Positions 51,168-60,413 of a stretch of 64,000 bases of DNA are shown piece after piece; within the stretch, counting starts at the first letter, position 1; each line of letters begins with the position of its first letter. The notes under the pieces are model-generated. The model ran no database searches. It was not told the origin of the DNA and saw only the letters and a program-made list of their open reading frames with translations. The translations under genes and the position numbers were made by a program. Location: assembly GCF_049959315.1 (NCBI RefSeq), contig NZ_CP188201.1. One strand, given 5' to 3'. This DNA is from Serratia proteamaculans_D. GTDB taxonomy: Bacteria > Pseudomonadota > Gammaproteobacteria > Enterobacterales > Enterobacteriaceae.

Positions 51168-52229
51168 ATGAGTGAAATGTTTGATGTTAATGCGGCGGTG
51201 TACCCGTTCCCGCCCAAGCCGGTACCGCTGGACGACGCGCAGAAGGCGTTTTACCGCGAGAAGATTAAAATCCTGCTCAAGCAGCGTAATGCGGTGATGG
51301 TAGCCCACTACTATACCGATCCGGAGATCCAGGCGCTGGCGGAAGAAACCGGTGGCTGCGTGGCGGACTCGCTGGAGATGGCGCGCTTTGGCAGCAATCA
51401 TCCGGCTTCGACCCTGCTGGTTGCCGGGGTGCGCTTTATGGGTGAAACCGCCAAGATCCTCAGTCCGGAAAAACGGGTGCTGATGCCGACGCTGAACGCG
51501 GAGTGCTCGCTGGATCTCGGTTGCCCGGAAGACGAATTCAATGCCTTTTGCGACAGCCACCCGGACCGGACCGTGGTGGTCTACGCTAATACCTCAGCGG
51601 CGGTAAAAGCGCGAGCGGACTGGGTGGTCACCTCCAGTATCGCCGTTGAACTGATTGAATATCTCGACAGTCTGGGTGAGAAAATCATCTGGGCGCCGGA
51701 TCGCCACTTGGGCAACTATGTGCAAAAGCAAACCGGTGCCGATATGCTGTGCTGGCAGGGCGCCTGTATCGTCCATGACGAGTTTAAAACCCAGGCCCTG
51801 ATGCGGATGAAGGCCCTGTACCCGAACGCGGCGATACTGGTGCATCCAGAGTCACCACAGGCGGTGGTCGACCTGGCCGATGCGGTAGGCTCAACCAGCC
51901 AATTGATTCAGGCGGCGAAAACCCTGCCTAATTCGCAGCTGATTGTTGCCACCGATCGCGGTATTTTTTATAAGATGCAACAGGCCTGCCCGGACAAAGA
52001 GCTGTTCGAAGCGCCAACCGCCGGGGAAGGTGCCACCTGTCGTAGCTGCGCGCACTGCCCGTGGATGGCGATGAACGGCCTAAAGGCTATCGCGGATGGG
52101 CTGGAGCACGGCGGTGCACTGCATGAGATCCACGTCGATGCTGCGCTGCGTCAGAAGGCGCTGATCCCGCTGAACCGGATGTTGGATTTCGCCGCTGAGT
52201 TAAGGGTGCAGGTTAAAGGGAACGCTTAA
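51168..52229 (+). CDS. nadA: Quinolinate synthase A
   Basis: A 353-residue protein (E. coli 347). The three 4Fe-4S ligand cysteines are visible in the family positions (LNAECSLDLGCP near residue 110, and the C-terminal CRSCAHCPWMAMN near 290), with VAHYYTDPEIQALAEE near the start. It condenses iminoaspartate with dihydroxyacetone phosphate in NAD synthesis. ATG 51168 gives the family N-terminus MSEMFDVNAAVYPFP; the frame opens earlier at 51111 without support. It heads a two-gene unit with pnuC. Confidence 0.95.
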   Translation: MSEMFDVNAAVYPFPPKPVPLDDAQKAFYREKIKILLKQRNAVMVAHYYTDPEIQALAEETGGCVADSLEMARFGSNHPASTLLVAGVRFMGETAKILSPEKRVLMPTLNAECSLDLGCPEDEFNAFCDSHPDRTVVVYANTSAAVKARADWVVTSSIAVELIEYLDSLGEKIIWAPDRHLGNYVQKQTGADMLCWQGACIVHDEFKTQALMRMKALYPNAAILVHPESPQAVVDLADAVGSTSQLIQAAKTLPNSQLIVATDRGIFYKMQQACPDKELFEAPTAGEGATCRSCAHCPWMAMNGLKAIADGLEHGGALHEIHVDAALRQKALIPLNRMLDFAAELRVQVKGNA

Positions 52230-52250
52230 CCGTTTAATAAGGATGATAAA

Positions 52251-52976
52251 ATGAGCTTTTTCAGTACCAGTAATATCCTGGTGCATATCCCGCTGGGAGC
52301 GGGGGGCTACGATCTGTCATGGATTGAGGCTATCGGCACCCTGTTTGGCCTGCTGTGCATCTGGTATGCCAGCAAAGAGAAAATTATCAATTACCTGTTC
52401 GGCCTTATTAACGTTACGCTGTTTGCGGTGATTTTCTTCCAAATCCAGCTTTACGCCAGCCTGCTGCTGCAGCTGTTCTTTTTTGTCGCCAATATTTACG
52501 GCTGGTACGCCTGGAGCCGTCAGACTCAGGATAATCAGGCCGAGCTGAAGATACGCTGGTTGTCGCTGCCGAAGGCGCTGAGCTGGGCGGCAGTATGCGT
52601 TATCGGCATCGCCTTGATGACGTTCAACATTGACCGCGTGTTTGCCTGGTTGACGCAGGCGGCGGTGACGGTAATGCAGGGGCTGGGCCTGAGCGTGCAA
52701 ATGCCCCAGCTGCAGCCGGATGCCTTCCCATTCTGGGATTCGACCATGATGGTGTTGTCGATCGTGGCGATGATCCTGATGACGCGCAAGTACGTGGAAA
52801 ACTGGCTGTTGTGGGTGGTGGTTGACGTGATCAGCGTGGCGATATTCGCCTACCAGGGCGTCTATGCCATGGCGCTGGAATACGTGATCCTGACGCTGAT
52901 TGCGCTGAACGGCTCCTGGCTGTGGATCAAAAGCGCCGGCAACAATCAATCGCGGCCATTATCTTCCGCACCATAA
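52251..52976 (+). CDS. pnuC: Nicotinamide riboside transporter PnuC
   Basis: A 241-residue membrane protein with about seven hydrophobic segments and the PnuC motifs IEAIGTLFGLLCIWYASKEK and NIYGWYAWSRQ. It takes up nicotinamide riboside by facilitated diffusion. It begins 21 nt after nadA behind AAGGATG and shares its control. Confidence 0.94.
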   Translation: MSFFSTSNILVHIPLGAGGYDLSWIEAIGTLFGLLCIWYASKEKIINYLFGLINVTLFAVIFFQIQLYASLLLQLFFFVANIYGWYAWSRQTQDNQAELKIRWLSLPKALSWAAVCVIGIALMTFNIDRVFAWLTQAAVTVMQGLGLSVQMPQLQPDAFPFWDSTMMVLSIVAMILMTRKYVENWLLWVVVDVISVAIFAYQGVYAMALEYVILTLIALNGSWLWIKSAGNNQSRPLSSAP

Positions 52977-52981
52977 CAACG

Positions 52982-53007
52982 CTGGGGCGCCGAATAGGGC
53001 GCCCCAG
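52982..53007. terminator. Hairpin between convergent pnuC and zitB
   Basis: A 10-bp GC-rich stem CTGGGGCGCC / GGCGCCCCAG six nt past pnuC. No long T-run on either side, but the stem is strong and the convergent layout supports a shared terminator. Confidence 0.65.
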
Positions 53008-53013
53008 TGGATT

Positions 53014-53964
53014 CTAGTGATGATGTCCCACATGTGAATGTGAGTGGTCACTCGGCTCGGGGGCCCGGTTAATCCCGCAGTCGGGGGTGTCACAGTGCTG
53101 ATATTCCATCTGAATGGTCACGTGACCAATCCGATAGTGCTCCAGCAGATAGGCCTGAATACGGCGCAGCAGGCCATCATGGTCGTGCGGCGGTATCACC
53201 TGCGCATGCAGCGTCATCAACTTCTGTTCACCAATCTGCCACACATGGACGTGATGAATATTGCGTACTTCCGGAATATTCAGGCACAGGTCTTTTTGCA
53301 GCTTGTTGATGTCCACTTCCTGCGGCGTGCCTTCCAGCAGTTCGTGGAAGCTCTCTTTCAGCAGTCGCCAGGCGCTGCGTATCACCAGACAGGACACCAG
53401 CACCGACAATATCGGGTCAATCGGCGTCCAGCCGGTGGTCAGGATCACAATAGCGGCGGCGATGGCACCCACCGACCCCAGCAAATCCCCCAGCACATGC
53501 AATGCGGCAGCTCGCACATTGATATTCTTCTCTTCGCTGCCGCGGTGTAGCAGCCAGAAGGCGAACAGGTTAGCCAGCAGCCCCGCTATGGCGATAATCA
53601 GCATTGGCGTACCCATCACCGGCTGTGGCTCGAAGAAACGCCGTATCGCCTCCCACAGGATGAAAACCACGATCACCAACAGCGCCGCGGCGTTGAGGAA
53701 GGCCGCCAGGGTAGTCAGGCGCAGATAACCGAAGGTGTGGCGGGCGTTGGGCTTACGCTGTGAGAAGTGAACCGCCATCAAGGCCACCAGCAGTGCGGCG
53801 GCGTCGGTGAGCATATGGCCAGCATCCGCCAGCAGTGCCAGTGAACCGGAAATTAACCCGCCGGCCACTTCGGCGACCATAAAGACCGCAGTGACTAAAA
53901 AAGCGGTCAGTAGGCGTTTACTATTACTGTCTTTTGGCAGGTGTACGTGTGGGGCGTCCGACAT
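53014..53964 (-). CDS. zitB: Zinc efflux transporter ZitB (CDF family)
   Basis: A 316-residue cation diffusion facilitator (E. coli 313). Six membrane helices with the Zn site motif LLADAGHMLTDAAALLVAL (HxxxD) in helix II and a matching HVLGDLLGSV in helix V, followed by a cytoplasmic domain and a His-rich tail (DHSHSHVGHHH). It exports Zn2+ in exchange for protons. The start touches the sensor kinase stop (TGATG-like, 1-nt overlap), so it may be cotranscribed with the two-component genes upstream. Confidence 0.94.
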   Translation of the reverse strand: MSDAPHVHLPKDSNSKRLLTAFLVTAVFMVAEVAGGLISGSLALLADAGHMLTDAAALLVALMAVHFSQRKPNARHTFGYLRLTTLAAFLNAAALLVIVVFILWEAIRRFFEPQPVMGTPMLIIAIAGLLANLFAFWLLHRGSEEKNINVRAAALHVLGDLLGSVGAIAAAIVILTTGWTPIDPILSVLVSCLVIRSAWRLLKESFHELLEGTPQEVDINKLQKDLCLNIPEVRNIHHVHVWQIGEQKLMTLHAQVIPPHDHDGLLRRIQAYLLEHYRIGHVTIQMEYQHCDTPDCGINRAPEPSDHSHSHVGHHH

Positions 53965-56900
53965 TATTCATCCTTATCCATAGCAAAATACGACTCGTCA
54001 GTGCTGACCAGATTATCCAGTTCTATCAGTATCTGCGCCACTAACGTACTCAATTCAGTATAGGCGGCCTGAATGAATGTTCCTTCACGGCCGCTGTCCG
54101 CCAGCTGTTGGCACAGGTTGGCTGCTGCAGGCCGTTGCAACATCAGCAGGCTGCCCTTGATACGATGTGCGGTTTGCGCCAGGGTTGGCCAGTCCTGGTT
54201 CTGTGCCGCCAGCTCAAGCCGTTGCTGGTCTTGCCGCAGCGTCGCCTGCAGCGTTGAGGCCAGACGCAGGATCATCGGTCGCTCATTGCCGGCCATATCG
54301 ACCAGGGTTCGCTGCAGGTCAGTAAGGACTAACTGCTGCTCCATCGCCTGGGGTTGCTGCGGTAGCGCCTGAGCTATTGCGGCCAGAGAAATCGGCTTGG
54401 TCAAAAAGCGAACTATCGCCACCAGCCCCGGTGGGATGCGGGTAAATTCCTGCACGTCGGCCGAGCAGAGAATGATCTGGCAGGCCGGGCGCTGATGGCG
54501 TTGCTCGTCGCGGCGTATCAGCCTCGCCAGCGTCAGGCCGTCCGGACGAGGCATATTGTAATCGATAAACAGCAGGTCGAACGGCTGCCGACGGTGGGCC
54601 TGCAACAGCTTATAACCCTGCTCGAATAACGTCGGCTGCAGGCCGAAGTGGCGCAGTTGCCGCTCCATCAACAGCAGGTTGGTGGGGTGATCGTCGATCA
54701 ACGCTACGCGCAGGGTGGGCGGCGGCAAATTGACTGGTGTGTCGGCCTGCTGAGCCGTGGGATCGACAGCGACCTGGCTGACCGGCACGGACAGTGTCAC
54801 CTGAGTGCCGCTGCCGGGTTGAGATTGCAACGCAATTCGACCGCCCATTTGTTCGATAATCTCTTTACAGATAGACAGCCCCAACCCGGTCCCCTGAACG
54901 GATACGCGCTGTGCGCCGCGTGCGCGATAAAACGGCTGGAACAGTTTATCTATCTCATCGGCGGCGATACCACAGCCGCTGTCGGCCACCGTCAGCCACA
55001 GCTCCCCCTGTGGTGGGGCCTGCTCACGCCAACCGATATTTACCTCAATAGTGCCCTGAGATGTGAACTTAATTGCATTGTTTATCAGATTGTTAGCCAC
55101 CTGAAGTAAACGCTCACCATCAATGAAAACAGCGGCGGGCAGGTTGTCGGCCGCACAGACGTTTAGCGTCACCGGGCGTTCGCCGATCAGCGGTTGATAC
55201 AGGGCGTTGATGTGGGCTATCCAGGGTTGCAGTGCCACGCTCCTGGGCACCAGCGTCAACGAACCGGTTTCCAGCCGCGCGTGATCTTGCAGGTCATTGA
55301 GCAGGTTAAGCAAAGATGACGCCGAACTGTAAATCACCGGCAAACCCTCCGGCGTCGGCTGGCGTTTAAGCTCCAGTTCCAGCAGGCCAAGAATGGCGTG
55401 CATTGGCGTGCGCAGCTCATGGCTGACGGTGGCCAGAAACTTGCTCTTCATCCGGTTCTCGGCTTCGGCATGCTGACGAGCCTGTTCGATGACCTCACGC
55501 TCACGCTTTTCCCGACGTTGCAGGATGAAGCGCCGCAGGGTGAGCCCCAGCAGCAGCAGGATCGCTGCCGCTAACAGCGCCAGCAGCCAGGTGGTTTGCG
55601 GCTGCATGCGGTTTTCATTCACTGCGTCAATCAGGTTGCTGCGATCGACAATCCATTCATCACGCAGCGATTGCAGCGTTTCAGACGGGATTTGCATCAG
55701 ATTTTTATCGAGAATAGCCAACAGCAGCGGCTGGTCCGGCCGCACGCCGAATGCCACCGGATAGGCGATATTATTGGCCGCGAACGCCAGCTTTATTGCT
55801 CCGGAATAACGTGACAGGGCGACAAAGTTTGCCGAGATCACGTTATCCACCAGCGCATCCAACTGACCGTTGGCCAGGGCGTCATACATGGCCTTGCTGT
55901 CGGCAAAACGGATCGGCTCTTCGTTGACTGGCACCAGACCCTGTGCCAGGTCACCCTGCAGCACGCCGATGCGTTTACCGGCCAAATCGCTCCAGGTGGA
56001 AATGCCGTTGGCCTGCTGACCGACATAAACCCCCCACAGCGAACGGTGGATCGGCATACTGGCGCTATAGCGAGCCTTGACACCGCGCGCCAACGGCAGG
56101 GCGGTACGGAAGCTGGCCTGCCCGGATTGCACCAGTTGGTCGGCCTGCTCGGCGTTGCGTGCCCAAAGCGGCATAAAGCGTAGCCCGGTGTTCTGCGCGA
56201 CGATATTCAGAATGTCGATGGCGTATCCGCGCGCCTGCCCGCCAGAACCCCGGTAGGCGAACGGGAAATTATTCTCGATGGCGGCGTAATAAACGGTGGG
56301 ATGGGTCGCCACCCAGTTTTTTTCCATCTGGGTCAGATCGGCATTGCCGGTATCGAGATAGCTGGGGATCTTCTTGCTCCAGCGGCTCTGAAGGGCGTTC
56401 ATAAACTCCATCGGGGTATCGGCGATGGCCAGGTTGAGCGTCTCGATCAGCGTCGGGTTGGCGGACGCAAATACGAATGACAGATTCCCGAGGTTAACGG
56501 TACTTTCAATCTGATAAAGCTGGCCGAGCTGTAACTGGTCAATAATAAAACTGGCGCTGGCTTCGTCAGCAATAAAGTAGTCGCTGCTGCCGTTGAGCAA
56601 GGCATACACCGCTTGCAGGTTGTTGTCATAACGCTGTACGTGCGACGACACCGCCTGCAACGCATGACCGGCCTGCATATCGGTCAGGGTGCTGATCGCC
56701 ACCCGGGCATTGCTGGAGTTGAGCATCACCTGACGATCATTGCTGCGATCCCGCAGTACTCGCAGATTACTGACGTAATAAGGCTGCGAAATCTTCAGGC
56801 TGTGCAGCGCTTCATTCTGCGGAATGCCATATACCAGATCGATAGTTCCGTCATGCAGCGCCTGCTCAAGCTGCGCCAGATCGGCAAAGCCGTAAATCTG

Positions 56901-57176
56901 AAAGTGAATGCCGGTAACTTGCTGAACGTAACCAAGATAGTCGGCGTTCAAACCATACAAATCGTCATCCACAATGATGTTATAGGGGCTGGTATTTTCA
57001 CTGATGATGCCGACACGCAAGGTGGTATCGCGCCAGGGGTTTTTCTCACTGGCGATCAGCATATCGAGCGGGATATTCAGGTTGCTGACCAGCTGATAGC
57101 GTACCGGCTGCGCCGCCTGTGCGACGTTGCCGAGGCTCAGCAGCAGGGTTAACAGCAACAGCAGCCCACGCATCAT
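53964..57176 (-). CDS. BvgS/EvgS-type hybrid sensor kinase
   Basis: A 1070-residue unorthodox kinase. Signal peptide to about VAQAA, two tandem Venus-flytrap (SBP_bac_3) domains (about residues 50-270 and 290-515), one membrane helix (about 528-546) and a short linker. HisKA follows with H586 in VSHELRTPMHAILG, then HATPase (NNLINNAIKFT, DSGCGIA, GTGLGLS), a receiver with D872 in LLFIDYNMPRPDG, and an HPt domain with H1004 in QTAHRIKGSL. No PAS domain is evident between membrane helix and HisKA, unlike BvgS. The gene overlaps the response regulator by 4 nt. The ligand is unknown. Confidence 0.9.
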   Translation of the reverse strand: MMRGLLLLLTLLLSLGNVAQAAQPVRYQLVSNLNIPLDMLIASEKNPWRDTTLRVGIISENTSPYNIIVDDDLYGLNADYLGYVQQVTGIHFQIYGFADLAQLEQALHDGTIDLVYGIPQNEALHSLKISQPYYVSNLRVLRDRSNDRQVMLNSSNARVAISTLTDMQAGHALQAVSSHVQRYDNNLQAVYALLNGSSDYFIADEASASFIIDQLQLGQLYQIESTVNLGNLSFVFASANPTLIETLNLAIADTPMEFMNALQSRWSKKIPSYLDTGNADLTQMEKNWVATHPTVYYAAIENNFPFAYRGSGGQARGYAIDILNIVAQNTGLRFMPLWARNAEQADQLVQSGQASFRTALPLARGVKARYSASMPIHRSLWGVYVGQQANGISTWSDLAGKRIGVLQGDLAQGLVPVNEEPIRFADSKAMYDALANGQLDALVDNVISANFVALSRYSGAIKLAFAANNIAYPVAFGVRPDQPLLLAILDKNLMQIPSETLQSLRDEWIVDRSNLIDAVNENRMQPQTTWLLALLAAAILLLLGLTLRRFILQRREKREREVIEQARQHAEAENRMKSKFLATVSHELRTPMHAILGLLELELKRQPTPEGLPVIYSSASSLLNLLNDLQDHARLETGSLTLVPRSVALQPWIAHINALYQPLIGERPVTLNVCAADNLPAAVFIDGERLLQVANNLINNAIKFTSQGTIEVNIGWREQAPPQGELWLTVADSGCGIAADEIDKLFQPFYRARGAQRVSVQGTGLGLSICKEIIEQMGGRIALQSQPGSGTQVTLSVPVSQVAVDPTAQQADTPVNLPPPTLRVALIDDHPTNLLLMERQLRHFGLQPTLFEQGYKLLQAHRRQPFDLLFIDYNMPRPDGLTLARLIRRDEQRHQRPACQIILCSADVQEFTRIPPGLVAIVRFLTKPISLAAIAQALPQQPQAMEQQLVLTDLQRTLVDMAGNERPMILRLASTLQATLRQDQQRLELAAQNQDWPTLAQTAHRIKGSLLMLQRPAAANLCQQLADSGREGTFIQAAYTELSTLVAQILIELDNLVSTDESYFAMDKDE

Positions 57177-57778
57177 GGCGTCAGCTCTTTAAATACCGCC
57201 ACCAGCTCCAGCAGGTTACTGGCGCCAGTCTTGCGCAAAATATTCTTCTTGTGGGTGCTGACGGTCTTGTTGCTGATGCTCAGCATCTCGGCAATTTGCA
57301 GATTGGACAACCCTTTGCTGAGCAACCCGAGAACCTGCAATTCTTTTGGCGTCAGCAACGAACCCTCTGTCGGCTGGGTGTCCTCCGCTATCGCCGCGGC
57401 AGGAAAGCTCAGCTCGCCGCCCAGCACGGTTTCAATGGCCTGCACCAGCTGTTCCAGTCGGCTGCCCTTGTGGACAAAGCCGTTGGCACCGGCCGCATAG
57501 GCCATACGGGCATAAATCTCTTCTTCCTGCGCGGTATAAATCAGGATCGACTGCTGCGGGTAATGGCGGCGAATTTTTTTCAGCAGTTGCAGGCCGTCTA
57601 CCTGCGGCAGGCCGATATCGAGGATCACCAGTGCAAAGTCGGTTGCGGCCAACTGGGCCAGCGCCTGTACGTCATCCTGAACCGCCTGCAGGCGATAGGG
57701 ACGGGAGGACTTGATTAGCGCCGCTTCCAGTGCGACATGAACCACCGGGTGGTCATCAACTAATAACAAAGAGGGCAT
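57173..57778 (-). CDS. BvgA/EvgA-type response regulator (NarL/FixJ family)
   Basis: A 201-residue regulator. The receiver begins PSLLLVDDHPVVHVALE, with the phospho-acceptor Asp in ALVILDIGLPQVDGLQ (about residue 57) and a conserved Lys near GFVHKGS. The LuxR-type helix-turn-helix is at the C-terminus (LTPKELQVLGLLSKGLSNLQ, then KTVSTHKKNILRKTG). ATG 57778 fits the family start; upstream in-frame codons to 57895 have no ribosome site or similarity. It precedes and overlaps the kinase gene, the order of bvgA-bvgS. Confidence 0.88.
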   Translation of the reverse strand: MPSLLLVDDHPVVHVALEAALIKSSRPYRLQAVQDDVQALAQLAATDFALVILDIGLPQVDGLQLLKKIRRHYPQQSILIYTAQEEEIYARMAYAAGANGFVHKGSRLEQLVQAIETVLGGELSFPAAAIAEDTQPTEGSLLTPKELQVLGLLSKGLSNLQIAEMLSISNKTVSTHKKNILRKTGASNLLELVAVFKELTP

Positions 57779-57889
57779 GGTTTGGCTCGGGTAACGGATC
57801 CTGGCCGCTAGCATAACTAAAAAGGAGCCACTGTGCTCTCCCGATGAAACAGCACAATCTACTGTTAATCCGGACGTTAATTCTGCAGG

Positions 57890-57907
57890 CGGCAAAGGTG
57901 ATTTACA
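57890..57907. promoter_or_regulatory. Weak TyrR-like box upstream of aroG
   Basis: CGGCAAAGGTGATTTACA keeps the invariant G and C and the right half TTTACA of the TyrR box TGTAAA-N6-TTTACA, but its left half matches only three of six bases. aroG is TyrR-controlled in E. coli, so the site is plausible but weak. Confidence 0.3.
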
Positions 57908-57983
57908 GCGTTATCCTCACAGGCTAAATTGGTCTGATCTACGCTCTGCGAAATAACGCCTCTCGATACCGAATGGAAAAGTG

Positions 57984-59039
57984 ATGAACTACCTAAATGA
58001 CGATTTACGCATTAAAGAAATTAAGGAACTCCTGCCACCGGTGGCCCTGTTAGAAAAGTTTCCGGCCACTGAACGTGCAGCAGAGACGGTGTCACAGGCA
58101 CGCAATGCCATTCATCAGATCCTTCGCGGCAGCGACGATCGCCTGCTGGTGGTGATCGGCCCTTGCTCGATCCACGATACCAAAGCCGCCAAAGAGTACG
58201 CTGGTCGTTTGTTGGCGTTGCGTCAGGAACTGAGCGGCGAGCTGGAAGTGGTAATGCGCGTTTATTTTGAAAAACCGCGTACTACCGTTGGCTGGAAAGG
58301 GCTGATTAACGATCCGCAGATGGATAACAGCTTCCAGATCAACGACGGCCTGCGTTTGGCTCGTAAGCTGCTGCTGGATATCAATGACTCTGGCCTGCCG
58401 GCTGCCGGTGAATTCCTCGACATGATCACCCCGCAGTATCTGGCGGATCTGATGAGCTGGGGCGCTATCGGCGCACGTACTACCGAATCCCAGGTGCACC
58501 GTGAGCTGTCTTCCGGCCTGTCTTGCCCGGTTGGCTTCAAAAACGGCACCGACGGCACCATCAAGGTGGCAATTGACGCCATCAACGCCGCCAGCGCGCC
58601 ACACTGTTTCCTGTCGGTAACCAAATGGGGCCACTCGGCGATTGTTAACACCAGCGGTAACGGCGACTGCCACATCATTCTGCGCGGTGGCAAAGAGCCG
58701 AACTACAGCGCGGCACACGTGAAAGAAGTCAAAGAGGGCCTGGTCAAAGCGGGTCTGCCTGCACAGGTGATGATCGACTTCAGCCACGCCAACAGCAGCA
58801 AGCAGTTCAAAAAGCAGCTGGAAGTGAACGCAGACGTCTGCCAACAGATTGCCGGTGGTGAGAAGGCGATTATGGGCGTGATGATTGAAAGCCATCTGGT
58901 GGAAGGCAACCAGAACCTGGAAAGCGGCGATCCGCTAGTTTACGGCAAGAGCGTCACCGACGCCTGTATCGGCTGGTCAGACACCGAAACCGTTCTGCGC
59001 GAACTGGCGGAAGCGGTAAAAACACGCCGCGCTAAATAA
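57984..59039 (+). CDS. aroG: DAHP synthase, phenylalanine-sensitive type
   Basis: A 351-residue class I DAHP synthase, nearly identical in many blocks to E. coli AroG (NYLNDDLRIKEIKELLPPVA, LLVVIGPCSIHD, RVYFEKPRTTVGWKGL, GARTTESQVHRELSSGLS, MIDFSHANSSKQFKKQ). It makes the first step of aromatic amino-acid synthesis. Similarity over the N-terminal feedback region supports the Phe-sensitive isozyme rather than AroF or AroH. ATG 57984 (after GTG 57981) gives the known start. Confidence 0.95.
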   Translation: MNYLNDDLRIKEIKELLPPVALLEKFPATERAAETVSQARNAIHQILRGSDDRLLVVIGPCSIHDTKAAKEYAGRLLALRQELSGELEVVMRVYFEKPRTTVGWKGLINDPQMDNSFQINDGLRLARKLLLDINDSGLPAAGEFLDMITPQYLADLMSWGAIGARTTESQVHRELSSGLSCPVGFKNGTDGTIKVAIDAINAASAPHCFLSVTKWGHSAIVNTSGNGDCHIILRGGKEPNYSAAHVKEVKEGLVKAGLPAQVMIDFSHANSSKQFKKQLEVNADVCQQIAGGEKAIMGVMIESHLVEGNQNLESGDPLVYGKSVTDACIGWSDTETVLRELAEAVKTRRAK

Positions 59040-59060
59040 AGCCCTATTGAGCACCATAAA

Positions 59061-59090
59061 AAAAGCCCCCGGCCAAAACCGGGGGCTTTT
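59061..59090. terminator. Bidirectional terminator aroG/gpmA
   Basis: A perfect 12-bp stem AAAAGCCCCCGG / CCGGGGGCTTTT with a 6-nt loop. T-rich ends occur in both directions (a T-run after the plus-strand stem, an A-run before it), so it can serve both convergent genes. Confidence 0.92.
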
Positions 59091-59108
59091 TAGATCAACG
59101 GGCGAAAA

Positions 59109-59861
59109 TTACTTCGCTTTACCCTGGTTTGCCACGGCGGCCGCTTTAGCAGCGATCTCGTCGGCATTGCCCAGATAGTAACGTTTGATTGGCTTGAAGT
59201 TCTCGTCGAACTCATATACCAACGGCACGCCGGTTGGGATGTTCAGTTCGAGGATCTCGTCTTCGCTCAGGTTATCCAGGTATTTCACCAGCGCACGCAG
59301 GGAGTTGCCGTGAGCAGCAACGATAACGCGCTCGCCGCTTTTGATGCGTGGCAGGATTTCTTCATCCCAGTAAGGGATCACGCGATCGATGGTCAGCGCC
59401 AGGCTTTCGGTCAGTGGCAGCTCTTGCTCGGTCAGCGCGGAGTAACGTGGGTCGTGGCCTGGGTAGCGCTCGTCATCTTTGGTCAGCTCTGGTGGGGTAA
59501 CGGCGAAGCCGCGACGCCATTGCTTAACCTGCTCGTCACCGTATTTTTCTGCGGTTTCAGCCTTGTTCAGACCCTGCAACGCGCCGTAGTGACGTTCGTT
59601 CAGCTTCCAGGATTTTTCAGTCGGCAGCCAGGCTTGATCCAGTTCGTCCAGAATATTCCACAGGGTGTGGATAGCACGCTTGAGTACGGAAGTGTAAGCA
59701 AAGTCAAAAGCGAAACCTTCGTTTTTCAACAGTTCGCCTGCAGCTTTCGCTTCGGTGCGGCCTTTCTCGGACAAATCAACATCATACCAACCGGTGAAGC
59801 GGTTTTCGTTGTTCCACTGGCTTTCGCCGTGACGCACCAGAACCAGCTTAGTTACAGCCAT
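59109..59861 (-). CDS. gpmA: 2,3-bisphosphoglycerate-dependent phosphoglycerate mutase
   Basis: A 250-residue enzyme (E. coli 250). It has the histidine-phosphatase signature LVLVRHGESQWNNENRFTGW with the catalytic His near residue 11, and VIVAAHGNSLRALVKYLD near residue 180. It converts 3- to 2-phosphoglycerate in glycolysis. A Fur-type box lies just upstream, as known for E. coli gpmA. Confidence 0.97.
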   Translation of the reverse strand: MAVTKLVLVRHGESQWNNENRFTGWYDVDLSEKGRTEAKAAGELLKNEGFAFDFAYTSVLKRAIHTLWNILDELDQAWLPTEKSWKLNERHYGALQGLNKAETAEKYGDEQVKQWRRGFAVTPPELTKDDERYPGHDPRYSALTEQELPLTESLALTIDRVIPYWDEEILPRIKSGERVIVAAHGNSLRALVKYLDNLSEDEILELNIPTGVPLVYEFDENFKPIKRYYLGNADEIAAKAAAVANQGKAK

Positions 59862-59890
59862 AGCTTAACTCCTTAATAATCTGACATTTC

Positions 59891-59912
59891 AATGATAACG
59901 AAAATCATTATA
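59891..59912. promoter_or_regulatory. Fur-type box upstream of gpmA
   Basis: AATGATAACGAAAATCATTA, with TGATAA and ATCATTA half-sites in Fur-box style, centred about 40 nt before the gpmA start. It suggests iron-dependent expression. Confidence 0.65.
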
Positions 59913-60032
59913 TTGCCGCGGCCGGTGGCTCGGCAATCGATAGTGTTTAACCATAGCCAATTTCTTGCCGCAAAGTAAGTGCTGTGCCGAGGAAAAGCTG
60001 AATCGATCAGGCGGGCGCCGAAAGGGAAGGCA

Positions 60033-60059
60033 GCACGGCTAAAGGGAATTTAGCCGTGC
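60033..60059. terminator. Hairpin after psiF
   Basis: A perfect 11-bp stem GCACGGCTAAA / TTTAGCCGTGC with a 5-nt loop, 15 nt past the psiF stop on the minus strand. The T-run is poor, so termination efficiency is uncertain. Confidence 0.6.
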
Positions 60060-60074
60060 CGTAGGAGCAGGGTA

Positions 60075-60413
60075 TCAGGCCGATTTTTTCAGGCAATTGC
60101 TCATGAAGGTTTTACGTTCGTCGCCTTTCAGACTTTTGGTCTTGGCGTCGGCGTTACAGGTTTTCATTTTCTGCTGCTGCGGGGTCAGGGTTTTGGTCGC
60201 AGTGGTGCCTTCAGATTTCAGGCAGGTGCTCATAAAGGTGGAGCGGTCTGCGCCTTTCAGCGTTTTGCTGGTGGCCTGTTGATTACAATCGGTCATGCGT
60301 TTCTGTTGTGCAGCCTGCGCCGGGGACGGCGTTTTTGCCGCAGTTTCGGCAGCCATCAGGTTTGAGCTCAGCAGTAAACCTGCCAGTAATGGAAGTGCAG
60401 TAATCAGACGCAT
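60075..60413 (-). CDS. psiF: PsiF family phosphate-starvation-inducible protein
   Basis: A 112-residue exported protein (E. coli PsiF 106). Signal peptide to about NLMAAE, then two copies of the PsiF repeat (MTDCNQQATSKTLKGADRST / MKTCNADAKTKSLKGDERKT, each followed by FMS-CL), each with two cysteines. Molecular role unknown; in E. coli it is near phoA and PhoB-controlled, whereas here it stands between gpmA and galM. ATG 60413 follows AAGGAA; the longer frame from 60470 lacks a signal-like start. A small palindrome ACCTTGCACAAGGT is 47 nt upstream (60460-60473). Confidence 0.88.
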   Translation of the reverse strand: MRLITALPLLAGLLLSSNLMAAETAAKTPSPAQAAQQKRMTDCNQQATSKTLKGADRSTFMSTCLKSEGTTATKTLTPQQQKMKTCNADAKTKSLKGDERKTFMSNCLKKSA

